DNA of 64,000 nucleotides from assembly GCA_964583095.1 (NCBI GenBank), contig CAZOVB010000003.1, positions 1 to 64,000 of the forward strand, read 5' to 3'. Positions within the stretch are counted from its first letter, which is position 1, and each line of letters starts with the position of its first letter. Under the pieces are notes generated by a model. That model did no database searches and had not been told where the DNA came from. It was given only the letters and a program-made list of their open reading frames with translations. Positions 8,874 through 17,419 of this stretch are shown in pieces. The position numbers and the translations under genes were made by a program. The DNA comes from CAZOVB01 sp964583095. GTDB taxonomy: Bacteria > Planctomycetota > Phycisphaerae > SM23-33.

Positions 8874-10628
8874 GTGACGAGCCTTCGAAGACGACTGATC
8901 CTGGGTATCCTCACATCCACCGCCCTGCTGCTGGTGGCGACCGGGGTGGCCATCTACCTGCTCCAGAGGCGGGCCCTGCTGGGCGCCTTCGATCAGGCCC
9001 TGCTGGCCAAGTCGCGGGCGCTGCGCTCGGCCCTGCGGATCGACCGGGAGACGGGCCTGGTAGCCCTGGAACCGACCGGCCGGCGTCGCATGGACTTCCG
9101 CTTCCCCTGGCGGCGAGACCCCCGCGACGGGGATGGCTTGCGAAGATTCCAGCACCGCGCCGATAACGACCGGGACGAAGACGGCGATCGGCCCGGTGAG
9201 GACTTTTTCCGACGCTTTCGAGGTCCGGACGACGACGAGGAAGACGACGAGGACGAGAACGAACCGGAAGACGCCCACAGCGATGAACGCCGCCGCGAGC
9301 GACCCGGAGACCGCCAGGAGCCCTTGCGTATGAGGCCCGGGCAGGGAGATCGATCGGAACGGGAAGATTCTCCCAGGCCCCAGGAAGAGGAAAACCCCCT
9401 CGATCTGCCCGACTGGTTCCGCGTCCAGACGATGGCCGGGACCGTCCTGCTCCAGTCCGATTCCCCCGATCCGGGCTCCCTGCCGGCAGGGGCGCCGGAG
9501 AACGAAGAGCCGACCATCGTGGAAACAACCCTCGGGGGCCAAACGCCGGCCCGCATGGCCCTGCTGCGATTCGAACTGCGATACCCGGGCCCCCCCAACC
9601 GCAGGCCTCCCCCGATTCAAGGTGTGCTGATGGCCGCGGAGGACACCCTCGCCCTCCAGAACCAGTTGTCAGCCACCGGGTGGATCCTCCTGCTGAGCAT
9701 CTGCGCCGCCCTGCTTCTGGCCGGCCTGGTCGCCTGGGGTGTCTCAGCCGCTTCACTCAAACCCGTGGGCGACATGGCCGAGAGGATCGGAGACATGCGG
9801 GAGGACCGGCTCGATGAGCGGCTGGACAGCGACTCCCTGCCCGTCGAACTCCAGCCCGTGGCCCGGCGGCTCAATGACCTGCTCGCCCGCGTGGGGGCCG
9901 CTTTCCGACGCGAACGCGGTTTCACCGCGGATGTCGCCCACGAATTACGAACCCCCCTGGCCGGGCTCACCACGGCTACCGAGGTCGCGCTGGGACAGGA
10001 TCGCCCCGCCGGGGACTACCGCCAGGCCCTGACGGAGAACCTCCAGTTGACCCGCCGGATGCAGCAGCTTGTCGAGAAACTCCTCATGCTCGCGCGCCTC
10101 GATGCCGGCCAGTGGCAACACCAGGCCCAGACGGTCTCGCTGCGCCGCCAGACACTGCGAAGCTGGCAGGCGTTTGTCGATGCGGCCCAGGCGAAGGATC
10201 TGACCTTCACCGAGGCCGTACCCCCCGACCTGCACCTCCAGTGCGACGAGCGACTCCTGGGGGTCATCCTCTCCAACCTCCTGGCCAACGCCGTCCAGTA
10301 CACCCCCCCCGGCGGGAAGATACACGCCCAGGCCGGCCAGGAGTCCGGCACGATCGGCTGGTCGCTGACCAACACCGTTGGGACCCCTCTTACCCCCGAG
10401 CAGCTCCAGGCGATGTTCGAGCGATTCTGGCGGGCCGACGTCGCCCGCTCAGCCACCGGCATGCACTGCGGGCTGGGCCTCTCGCTGGTCCAGCGGTGCG
10501 TGGAGATCCTGGGTGCAACGGTCCGGGCGGAGATGCCCGAGCCCGATTCCCTGCGCATCAGCGTCACCCTTCCCCCCCAGCCGCCTTCCCGGGCCGACGG
10601 ATGCCGCGACGATCATTCCGCGCGGTAG
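8874..10628 (+). CDS. Membrane sensor histidine kinase with acidic/Arg-rich sensor region
   Basis: This 584-residue partner kinase starts at a GTG one base after the regulator stop. Transmembrane segments lie near residues 10-30 and 266-291. The extracytoplasmic part is extremely charged from about 80 to 170, with FFRRFRGPDDDEEDDEDENE at 111-130. A HAMP domain follows, then HisKA with phosphoacceptor His356 in VAHELRTPL, then HATPase_c with the N-box NLLANAVQY and GLGLSLV. The G1 box is degenerate (NTVGTPL in place of DxGxGI). The charged insert is unusual for CusS-like kinases and echoes the repeat protein encoded upstream. Confidence 0.93.
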   Translation: MTSLRRRLILGILTSTALLLVATGVAIYLLQRRALLGAFDQALLAKSRALRSALRIDRETGLVALEPTGRRRMDFRFPWRRDPRDGDGLRRFQHRADNDRDEDGDRPGEDFFRRFRGPDDDEEDDEDENEPEDAHSDERRRERPGDRQEPLRMRPGQGDRSEREDSPRPQEEENPLDLPDWFRVQTMAGTVLLQSDSPDPGSLPAGAPENEEPTIVETTLGGQTPARMALLRFELRYPGPPNRRPPPIQGVLMAAEDTLALQNQLSATGWILLLSICAALLLAGLVAWGVSAASLKPVGDMAERIGDMREDRLDERLDSDSLPVELQPVARRLNDLLARVGAAFRRERGFTADVAHELRTPLAGLTTATEVALGQDRPAGDYRQALTENLQLTRRMQQLVEKLLMLARLDAGQWQHQAQTVSLRRQTLRSWQAFVDAAQAKDLTFTEAVPPDLHLQCDERLLGVILSNLLANAVQYTPPGGKIHAQAGQESGTIGWSLTNTVGTPLTPEQLQAMFERFWRADVARSATGMHCGLGLSLVQRCVEILGATVRAEMPEPDSLRISVTLPPQPPSRADGCRDDHSAR

Positions 10629-10822
10629 AACGTCCCCGATCCGGAATAGCTTTCCCGTGACCGCCAGTCCGGACGCCACCAGAGCGTGGCCGTGCCTTCG
10701 GGCGGGGCATTTGCGGCGGACTCAAAGGGTCGGGTACCTCACCAGAGAGTACACCAATGCGTGACACGGAGCAATGCCTTGGCTCTGCTCGTCTGGGAGG
10801 CGGGTTCAGAGGCGGAGAAACC

Positions 10823-11752
10823 TTACTCCGCCGGGGCCGGGTATTGCGGGGACTGCCCCTCGACCACCGCGACCACATCCTTTACCACGTCGCACATGTT
10901 CTGGACCGCATCGGGGACCCGGGCGGCCACGTGAGGAGTGAGGATGACGTTGTCCAGCCCGAACAGCGGATAGTCCTCGGGCATGGGTTCTGGGTCGTGG
11001 CAATCGATGACCGCGGCCGAGACGTGAGCGGATTTCAACGCATCGGCCAGGGCATGATAGTCCACGCAGGGCCCCCGGGCGGCATTGATGAACTGCGCGC
11101 CGGGTTTGAACTTGCCGATGGACTCGGCGTTGATCAGCCCGCGCGTCTGGTCGGTAAGCGGTGTGTGGAGGGTGATGATGTCGCTTTGGGCATAGAGCGT
11201 GTCCTTGTCGAGAGCCTCGGCCGGGTAGTCCAGGTCGATCTCCAGGATGTCATTGTAGAGGACTTTCATGCCCAGGGCGGCCGCGGCCCGTCCCACGCGG
11301 GAGCCGATGCGTCCGCATCCGATGATCCCAAGGGTCATGCTGCTGAGGAATCGCCCGAAGATGTTCTTGCGGATCTTGTGGAATTCCTCGGCAGATACGT
11401 ACCCCTGAAGGGGCCAGAAGCGGCGGTTCATCTCGATGATCATGCGGATCGTGTAATCCACAACCGCCAGGGTATTGGCGGCCGGGGTGTGCACGACCTC
11501 CACGCCTCGGGCCCGGCAGGCGGGAATGTCGATATTCTCCAGCGCAACGCCGGCCCGGCCTACGACCTTGAGCTTGTCGGCCCGGTCGAGCAGATCCTCG
11601 TTGACCTGCGTGTAGGTGCGAACGACCAGCCCGTCGACCCCCTGGATGTTTTCCGGGGCCTCGGAGGCCTCGCAGCGGCGGACCTCGCCATGTCCGGCCA
11701 GGAATTCCAGGCTGGACTCGTTGAGCGGTTCGCTGACCAGGTAGATCGCCAT
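10823..11752 (-). CDS. D-2-hydroxyacid dehydrogenase, phosphoglycerate-dehydrogenase-like
   Basis: This 309-residue NAD-dependent enzyme has the binding motif LGIIGCGRIGSRVG near residue 140. The catalytic Arg is in INAARG, an acidic residue is near DCHDPEP, and the catalytic His is in LTPHVAA. It lacks the C-terminal ACT or ASB domains of regulated SerA, so it is a short form. A serine-biosynthesis role is possible but unproven; other 2-hydroxyacids are equally possible. The start ATG has AAAGGA about 8 bases upstream. It lies 38 bases downstream of the TPR gene and is probably co-transcribed with it. Confidence 0.9.
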   Translation of the reverse strand: MAIYLVSEPLNESSLEFLAGHGEVRRCEASEAPENIQGVDGLVVRTYTQVNEDLLDRADKLKVVGRAGVALENIDIPACRARGVEVVHTPAANTLAVVDYTIRMIIEMNRRFWPLQGYVSAEEFHKIRKNIFGRFLSSMTLGIIGCGRIGSRVGRAAAALGMKVLYNDILEIDLDYPAEALDKDTLYAQSDIITLHTPLTDQTRGLINAESIGKFKPGAQFINAARGPCVDYHALADALKSAHVSAAVIDCHDPEPMPEDYPLFGLDNVILTPHVAARVPDAVQNMCDVVKDVVAVVEGQSPQYPAPAE

Positions 11753-11790
11753 GGGAGCGTCCTTTCTTCCCGAGAAGCTGTTGACGTCTG

Positions 11791-13140
11791 CTATGCCTGC
11801 GAGCGGGCGGACTTTTTCCTGCCCCAGGGCAGGCGATGCCGAATCCGCGACCAGATGCCCGCGGTACCCAGTTCCCGGGCCAGCTCCACGATATGACGAT
11901 CTTCCGGATCCATTTCCAGGGCCCGCGACGCGTAGAGCTTTGCCTGTTCCCTGTCGCCCTTCTGATGATACGCAAGGGCGAGGTTGTAGGTCGCCAACGG
12001 GTAATTGGGTTTGTACTTCAGGGCATTGAGGCAGTGACGGATCCCTTCGTCGTAGCGACCCATCATGAAGTAGCTCACCGCCAGGTTGTGGTGGGCATAG
12101 GCATCCTTGGGACGAAGCTCCACCAGGCGAGAGAGGACCTTCGATGCGTGGCGGGACAACTGGGCCTCGATGAGCAGTTCGCCCAGTTCCTGTAGAATCT
12201 GCGGGTCGGCACCGCTTTGACGCAGTTCGATGACGACATGCTTGGCCGCCTCGTTGACCTTGCCCTGCTTGACCAGGACGCGGGCCATCTTCGCATGGGC
12301 CCCCGTCAGGGACGCATCGAGCTTGATCACCAGGCGGAAGCGATCCAGGGCCTCGGTGAGCTTGTCGCGCTTCAGCGCCACCTCGCCCAGCCCGAAATGG
12401 GCTGAGACGTTCTGGGGCGAGACCTCCAGGGCCTTGCGGAACAGGGCTTCGGCCTGGGCGTCCTCGTTCATCTCCAGCAGCAACTCGCCGTAATCCAGGA
12501 GCATATTGGCATCTTCGCCGTCGAGCTCCATCTCGGCCTGGTAGTGCTCGCAGGCTTTGCTCAGGTTCCCCCGGGTCCAGTACGCCTCGGCCAGGCGCGC
12601 ATGGGCCTGGGGCTGATCAGGATCCAGTCGAAGCGCCTGCTGCCAGCAGTAGATCGCCCGGTCGGTTTCGTCGCGGGCGTGCAGGCTCGTGCCGATGTTG
12701 TAGTAGCACAGGGGGCACTCGTCCTTGAACAGACGGGCCAGGTAGAACATCAACTCGGCGTCTTCGTGGCGGTCGATCTCACAATAAGTGACAATCCGGT
12801 TGCAGTAGGCCGGCTCGTAGCTCGGATCGAGCTTTTCGATGGCCTCGAAGCACTTGAGGCTCTCGGCGTATTTACCCAGACGCGTCAGGTTCACGCCCAG
12901 GCAGTTGAGCGTTTCAACATCTTCCGGATCCAGCTTCAACGCGGCTTCGTAGGCTTCCCGCGCCCGAGGAAAATCGTTCATCGCCTCCAAGGTCAAACCC
13001 AGGTTGAAATACCAGGTCGAATTACCGGGATTTACGTCAATCGCTGCCCGAAGTTCAGCGGCGGCTTCGGCCCATCGCCCCTCTTCGTACAACTCTCGAG
13101 CTCGTTCCACCCTCGACTCTGCGTCGATCCACTCGTCCAT
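11791..13140 (-). CDS. Tetratricopeptide repeat protein
   Basis: This 449-residue soluble protein is built almost entirely of TPR units. Examples are AIDVNPGNSTWYFNLGLTLE, AYEAALKLDPEDVETLNCLG and ALKYKPNYPLATYNLALAYH; about ten or more repeats cover residues 12-420. A basic tail closes it. Such proteins act as protein-binding scaffolds, and the partner is unknown. The preferred start is 13140, where an AGGA site lies 7 bases upstream. A longer reading from 13200 would add 20 residues that look non-TPR and lack a better ribosome site. Confidence 0.9.
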   Translation of the reverse strand: MDEWIDAESRVERARELYEEGRWAEAAAELRAAIDVNPGNSTWYFNLGLTLEAMNDFPRAREAYEAALKLDPEDVETLNCLGVNLTRLGKYAESLKCFEAIEKLDPSYEPAYCNRIVTYCEIDRHEDAELMFYLARLFKDECPLCYYNIGTSLHARDETDRAIYCWQQALRLDPDQPQAHARLAEAYWTRGNLSKACEHYQAEMELDGEDANMLLDYGELLLEMNEDAQAEALFRKALEVSPQNVSAHFGLGEVALKRDKLTEALDRFRLVIKLDASLTGAHAKMARVLVKQGKVNEAAKHVVIELRQSGADPQILQELGELLIEAQLSRHASKVLSRLVELRPKDAYAHHNLAVSYFMMGRYDEGIRHCLNALKYKPNYPLATYNLALAYHQKGDREQAKLYASRALEMDPEDRHIVELARELGTAGIWSRIRHRLPWGRKKSARSQA

Positions 13141-13390
13141 GTCTGGGTCCTTTTCATCTGTTGTCGCGTGCTCGATTGCACGCTTCTTTGCCCGAAGCAA
13201 AGCCCTCCCATAAGCTGCGATTCAGGCCTTTTCGATCCAGATCCATTCTAATCACACAGCCTCTAATCAACAAGGACCAAAGCACCCACCCACCGCCGAA
13301 CAGGGGGATTTCCTCATCTATTCTTCCGGGCAGGCCCAATGGCCAGGGTCAACCCTTCCGGCTGCCCGGGATGCAAGTTACAATCAGAGC

Positions 13391-13936
13391 ATGAGCTATA
13401 GCAGGCCTTACCTGGGACAGACCGACGAACAACTCCTCCAGCAGTGTGCCCGGCATATCTACAAAGCCTCCGGGCCCGGCGGGCAGCATCGAAACAAGGT
13501 CTCCTCGGCCGTGCGTCTCCAGCATGAGCCCACCGGCATCACAGGTCACGGAGACGACTCGCGCAGCCAGCACGAAAACCGGCGTCTGGCCTTCAAACGC
13601 CTCCGAATGAACCTTGCCTGCAAACTCCGCATTCCCTTGGATCCGGCGAAAGATTCACTGCCCGATGTCCTCTGGGAGTGCGTTCACAAGGCCAAGAAAC
13701 CCCGCCCGAACCAGGCAGGCAGCCGCCTGAGCGTGGGAAGAAGGGACCATCGCTTCTGGCACGTGGCCGCGATTGTCCTGGACCTGATCGACGCCCGCGA
13801 GGCTCGCCTGTCTGAAGTCTCAGCCACCTTAGGGGTTTCCACCGGCAATCTCGTCCGGTTCCTCAAGGGCCAGCGCCACCTGTTTGCAACCTGTCAGGAA
13901 CTGCGCAAACAGCATGGCCGGAAGCCTCTTTCCTGA
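13391..13936 (+). CDS. Release-factor-like GGQ protein with C-terminal extension
   Basis: This 181-residue protein carries the peptidyl-tRNA hydrolysis loop SGPGGQHRNKVSSAVRL at residues 27-43, with GGQ at 30-32, plus the HENRRLAFKRL helix typical of class I release-factor catalytic domains. It has no codon-recognition domain, so it resembles ribosome-rescue factors of the ArfB/YaeJ type. Residues 115-180 form an extra helical region with a helix-turn-helix-like stretch (LSEVSATLGVSTGNLVRFL) instead of the usual short basic tail. The ATG at 13391 is favoured because the conserved domain begins soon after it. Confidence 0.8.
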   Translation: MSYSRPYLGQTDEQLLQQCARHIYKASGPGGQHRNKVSSAVRLQHEPTGITGHGDDSRSQHENRRLAFKRLRMNLACKLRIPLDPAKDSLPDVLWECVHKAKKPRPNQAGSRLSVGRRDHRFWHVAAIVLDLIDAREARLSEVSATLGVSTGNLVRFLKGQRHLFATCQELRKQHGRKPLS

Positions 13937-14276
13937 ACGGCCCTGCTCTGTGTGGGGAAAGATTTCTTGAAACGAGATCCTCTCGCATAGGTGCTGGAAA
14001 TACCTCTTGCAGACGGCCTTGACCCGCTCACGTGGGAGGGGTTACAATCCGGTGTGGTTTCCGCACTGATCCAAGACATCTCCCGGGACAGGCCGAAGAC
14101 GGCAGAAGAGACCCTCGGGCTCGCCCCGAGGCGCCCCCCGAAGCGCTTCTGCACATTCCCCACGGCAAGAATTCCTGTAAATCCCTTTACAAATTGGAGA
14201 TGCAATTTGTGCAAACAGACCCCCTGCCCCGGTGGCAGCGGGTATCTTCTGATTCTCCCCAACAGACGGATATTCC
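13937..14276 (+). other. 340-base leader region before the secretion/pilus cluster
   Basis: No supported gene is seen here. A promoter candidate at 14019-14048 would give a leader of roughly 220 bases before the first ATPase gene. A G/C-rich stretch near 14105-14150 (CTCGGGCTCGCCCCGAGG) can fold into a hairpin within that leader. Nothing was recognised as a known riboswitch. Confidence 0.5.
14019..14048 (+). promoter_or_regulatory. Sigma70-like promoter for the secretion/pilus cluster
   Basis: TTGACC and TACAAT are separated by 18 bases, upstream of the first GspE/PilB gene. Both boxes are close to consensus, and no better candidate was seen in the gap. Confidence 0.55.
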
Positions 14277-15992
14277 ATGGCTAGAAAGCAACGCAAACGT
14301 ATCGGTGAAATCCTGCAGGAATGGGGTGTGGTCTCCAAATCCGGGATCACCGAGGCCCTAGACTACGCCCAACGCGAGTATGTTCGCCTGGGCGACGCCT
14401 TTATTTCCCTGGGCCTGGCTGAAGAGTCCGACGTGACCAAGGCCTTGGCCCTCCAGTACGACATGGAATACGTCGACCTGGACTCCAACGCCGTCCAGCC
14501 TGGGCAGATGGATCTGATCCCCGACGATCTGATCCGCAAACACATGATCCTGCCTCTTTCCAAGGAAGACGGCAAGCTCAAGGTAGCCATCACCGACCCG
14601 CTGGATCTGGAAACCCTGGACATGCTCCGTTTCCGTCTCAATGCGGATCTGGAGCCTTGCCTGGCGCCCAAGAGCCGGATTCGGGCGATCATCGACGAGT
14701 TCGTCCGCATGGACCTCTCGATTGACCAGACGGTCTCGGAACTGGAGGATTCCTCCGGAGAAGGCCTGATGGCCCGCGCCCAGAGCAGCGACCTGGGCCT
14801 GGACGAAGATGCCGCCCCCATCGTCCGCCTGGTGACCATGCTTATCAACGAAGGTGTGAAGATGCGCGCTTCGGATATTCACATCGAGCCGATGGCCAAC
14901 CGTGTCCGGGTCCGCTACCGCGTCGACGGCGTCTGCCTCGAACGCGACAACGTCCCCAAGCGCATGCAGGGGCCGGTGATCAACCGACTCAAGATTCTCT
15001 CCAACATGGACCTGGCAGAGAAACGCCTGCCCCAGGATGGGAGAATCAAGATGCGGGTGGCCAACTCGGACATCGACTTCCGTGTTTCGGCTCTTCCCAG
15101 TTACCACGGCGAGAGCATGGTCCTCCGAATCCTGCGGCCTGAAAGCGCCCGAATCGGCATTCAGGCCCTGGGCTTCGAGGACGATGACTACGCCCGCTTC
15201 CTGCGGATCATCCAGCGGCCCAACGGCGTGTTCCTCGTGACCGGTCCGACCGGCTCGGGCAAGACGACCACGCTCTATTCGGCGCTGAATGAGTTGAACA
15301 AGCCCGACACGAAAATCATCACCGCCGAGGACCCGGTGGAGTACAATTTCGTTGGAATTAACCAAGTACAGGTTAATGAACAGATCGGTTTATCATTTGC
15401 TTCGATCCTCCGTTCAATGCTTCGTCAGGCACCGAACGTCATTCTCGTTGGCGAGATTCGTGACTCAGAGGTTGCTGAAGTGGCAATTCAGGCCGCCCTT
15501 ACTGGACACTTGGTCTTCAGTACACTTCATACCAACGATGCATGCTCGGCTGTGACCCGTCTGATCGACATGGGTGTTAAGCCCTTCCTGGTCGCCAGCA
15601 GCATCCAGGCGGTGATGGCCCAGCGGCTTATCCGTGTCATCTGCGAGGACTGCAAAGAACCCTACCCCGAGCCGGATCGCCAACTCCTGCGGCTGCTGGA
15701 GTTCAGCGACGACGAGATCGATAATACAACCTTTTATCAGGGCAAAGGTTGCAACCGTTGTGGGGGGACCGGATACCGAGGCCGACTCGGCATCTTCGAG
15801 TTGATGGAATTCGATAATACACTGCGTGAGCTCGCCTTCCAGAGAGCCCCCGTCGGGGAGATCCGCAAGGCCGCCCGAAGCGGTGGAATGCTGTCCCTGC
15901 TTGATGACGGAAAACGCAAGATCCGGGGGGGAATTACCACTCCCGAGGAGTTGGTCCGCGTGACCCAGGCCGAGGCCCTGCTCGAAGACTGA
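14277..15992 (+). CDS. gspE: GspE/PilB-type secretion or pilus assembly ATPase (first copy)
   Basis: This 571-residue hexameric ATPase powers pseudopilus or pilus assembly at the inner membrane. An N-terminal GspE_N/MshEN-type domain covers about residues 1-150. Walker A (GPTGSGKTTT) lies near residue 325, the Asp box (ITAEDPVEYNF) and Walker B (VILVGEIRDSE) follow, then the His box (STLHTNDA). A tetracysteine zinc element is formed by CEDC and CNRC near residues 460 and 500. Codon use shifts abruptly to AT-richer choices around 15345-15555. It is the first gene of the cluster, but 263 bases separate it from pilT. Confidence 0.95.
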   Translation: MARKQRKRIGEILQEWGVVSKSGITEALDYAQREYVRLGDAFISLGLAEESDVTKALALQYDMEYVDLDSNAVQPGQMDLIPDDLIRKHMILPLSKEDGKLKVAITDPLDLETLDMLRFRLNADLEPCLAPKSRIRAIIDEFVRMDLSIDQTVSELEDSSGEGLMARAQSSDLGLDEDAAPIVRLVTMLINEGVKMRASDIHIEPMANRVRVRYRVDGVCLERDNVPKRMQGPVINRLKILSNMDLAEKRLPQDGRIKMRVANSDIDFRVSALPSYHGESMVLRILRPESARIGIQALGFEDDDYARFLRIIQRPNGVFLVTGPTGSGKTTTLYSALNELNKPDTKIITAEDPVEYNFVGINQVQVNEQIGLSFASILRSMLRQAPNVILVGEIRDSEVAEVAIQAALTGHLVFSTLHTNDACSAVTRLIDMGVKPFLVASSIQAVMAQRLIRVICEDCKEPYPEPDRQLLRLLEFSDDEIDNTTFYQGKGCNRCGGTGYRGRLGIFELMEFDNTLRELAFQRAPVGEIRKAARSGGMLSLLDDGKRKIRGGITTPEELVRVTQAEALLED

Positions 15993-16255
15993 CCTTTTTT
16001 GACCTCCGGACCCCGGAGTTACACAAGGATCTGTTAACAATAGATTTATGGAGTTTTCACGCCGAGTTTCTCCGCAATGCCACTGGTCCTGAGCTGAAGA
16101 ATCAGCGAATAATGACACCGCGAAAGGACACCGAACCATGGCTTTGCGAGGCGGAACCATCGGCCACGAACCCCAGACGCCCGAGGCGGGCCCCGGGCCC
16201 GATACGGACCGTTTGACCCACAGTCACCCCCTTGCTTTGAAGTGAAAGGATCGCC

Positions 16256-17416
16256 GTGGCCAAGAACATCCACATTGATCGTCTGCTGGAAACCTGCATT
16301 CGGCGGGGAGCCAGCGACCTGCATCTGGCCGTGGGACGCCCCCCCACGTTGCGACTCCACGGCAGGATGCGTCCCCTCCAGACCAAAGTCCTGGAGCCGG
16401 AGGATACCGTTGCCCTGATGAAGTCCATCACCCCCGAACGATGCCAGCAGGAACTGCAGGAACAGGGAGGCACGGACTTCGGTTTCGAATACGGCGACGC
16501 CGGACGTTTCCGAACCGCGGTATTCATGCAGAAGGGAAGCGTCTCGATGGTCCTTCGTCTGATTCCCTCCAAGATCTTCACCTTCGAGGAAATCGGCCTG
16601 CCCCCCATCGTCAAGACGCTCTGCCGCAGGCCGCGGGGTCTGTTCCTGGTCACCGGCCCGACCGGCTCGGGAAAAACCACCACGCTGGCCACCATGCTGC
16701 ATTACATCAATCAGCATTTCGACAAGCACATCGTGACCGTCGAAGACCCCATCGAGTACTACCACTCCCATGGCAAGAGCATTGTCAACCAGCGGGAAGT
16801 GGGCGTGGACGTTCCCAGCTTCGATGAGGGCCTGCGACGCGTGCTGCGACAGGATCCGGACGTCATCCTCGTCGGCGAGCTTCGTGACCTGGAAACCACC
16901 CAGGCGGCCATCCGGGCCGCAGAAACAGGCCACCTCGTCTTTGGCACCCTGCACACCACTACCGCTGCCCGAACCATCACCCGCCTGATCGACCAGTTCC
17001 CCGTCGACCAGCAGGAACAGGTTCGCGTGCAGGTCTCCGAGTCCCTGATCGCCGTGCTCTGTCAGGCCCTGATGCCCCGGGTCGACGCCAAGGGCATGAT
17101 CGCGGCCTTCGAGTTTCTCGTCATCACCAACGCCATCGCCCACCTGATTCGCGAAAACAAGATTTTCCGTATTCCCTCGGAGATCCAGACCGGCAAGAAG
17201 ATGGGTATGCAGTTGCTCGATGAGCACCTCTTCAGTCACTTCCGCCAAGGCAAGATCGCCGAAGAAGACGCCGTTGACCGCAGCCAGAACCCCGGAGAAC
17301 TCCAGGAGAAGATCGACATGTTCAAATCCGGCAAGCTTGCCAACGTGGACCAGACTGCGTTCGAGAGAGCCATCGCCGAGCAAGAAGAATCCGAAGAACA
17401 AGCCGTGAGGAAATAA
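16256..17416 (+). CDS. pilT: Twitching motility/pilus retraction ATPase PilT
   Basis: This 386-residue protein matches PilT in length and motifs. An N-terminal PAS-like domain begins RRGASDLHLAVGRPP. Walker A GPTGSGKTTT lies near residue 135, followed by TVEDPIEY, VILVGELRD and GTLHTTTAARTI. The C-terminal HLIRENKIFRIPSEIQTG corresponds to the PilT AIRNLIRE region. PilT depolymerises type IV pili, which points to a dynamic pilus and not a pure secretion apparatus. The start is a GTG with GAAAGGA upstream. The second GspE gene follows after 3 bases. Confidence 0.95.
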   Translation: MAKNIHIDRLLETCIRRGASDLHLAVGRPPTLRLHGRMRPLQTKVLEPEDTVALMKSITPERCQQELQEQGGTDFGFEYGDAGRFRTAVFMQKGSVSMVLRLIPSKIFTFEEIGLPPIVKTLCRRPRGLFLVTGPTGSGKTTTLATMLHYINQHFDKHIVTVEDPIEYYHSHGKSIVNQREVGVDVPSFDEGLRRVLRQDPDVILVGELRDLETTQAAIRAAETGHLVFGTLHTTTAARTITRLIDQFPVDQQEQVRVQVSESLIAVLCQALMPRVDAKGMIAAFEFLVITNAIAHLIRENKIFRIPSEIQTGKKMGMQLLDEHLFSHFRQGKIAEEDAVDRSQNPGELQEKIDMFKSGKLANVDQTAFERAIAEQEESEEQAVRK

Positions 17417-17419
17417 CCC

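Noticed and set aside
10757..11896. Plus-strand frame opposite the 2-hydroxyacid dehydrogenase
   Set aside because: The minus-strand product has intact NAD-binding and catalytic motifs; the plus-strand product has no recognisable features.
15993..16010. T-run (CTTTTTT) after the first gspE as a terminator
   Set aside because: No hairpin precedes the T-run; the only nearby stem lies after it, so intrinsic termination is not supported.
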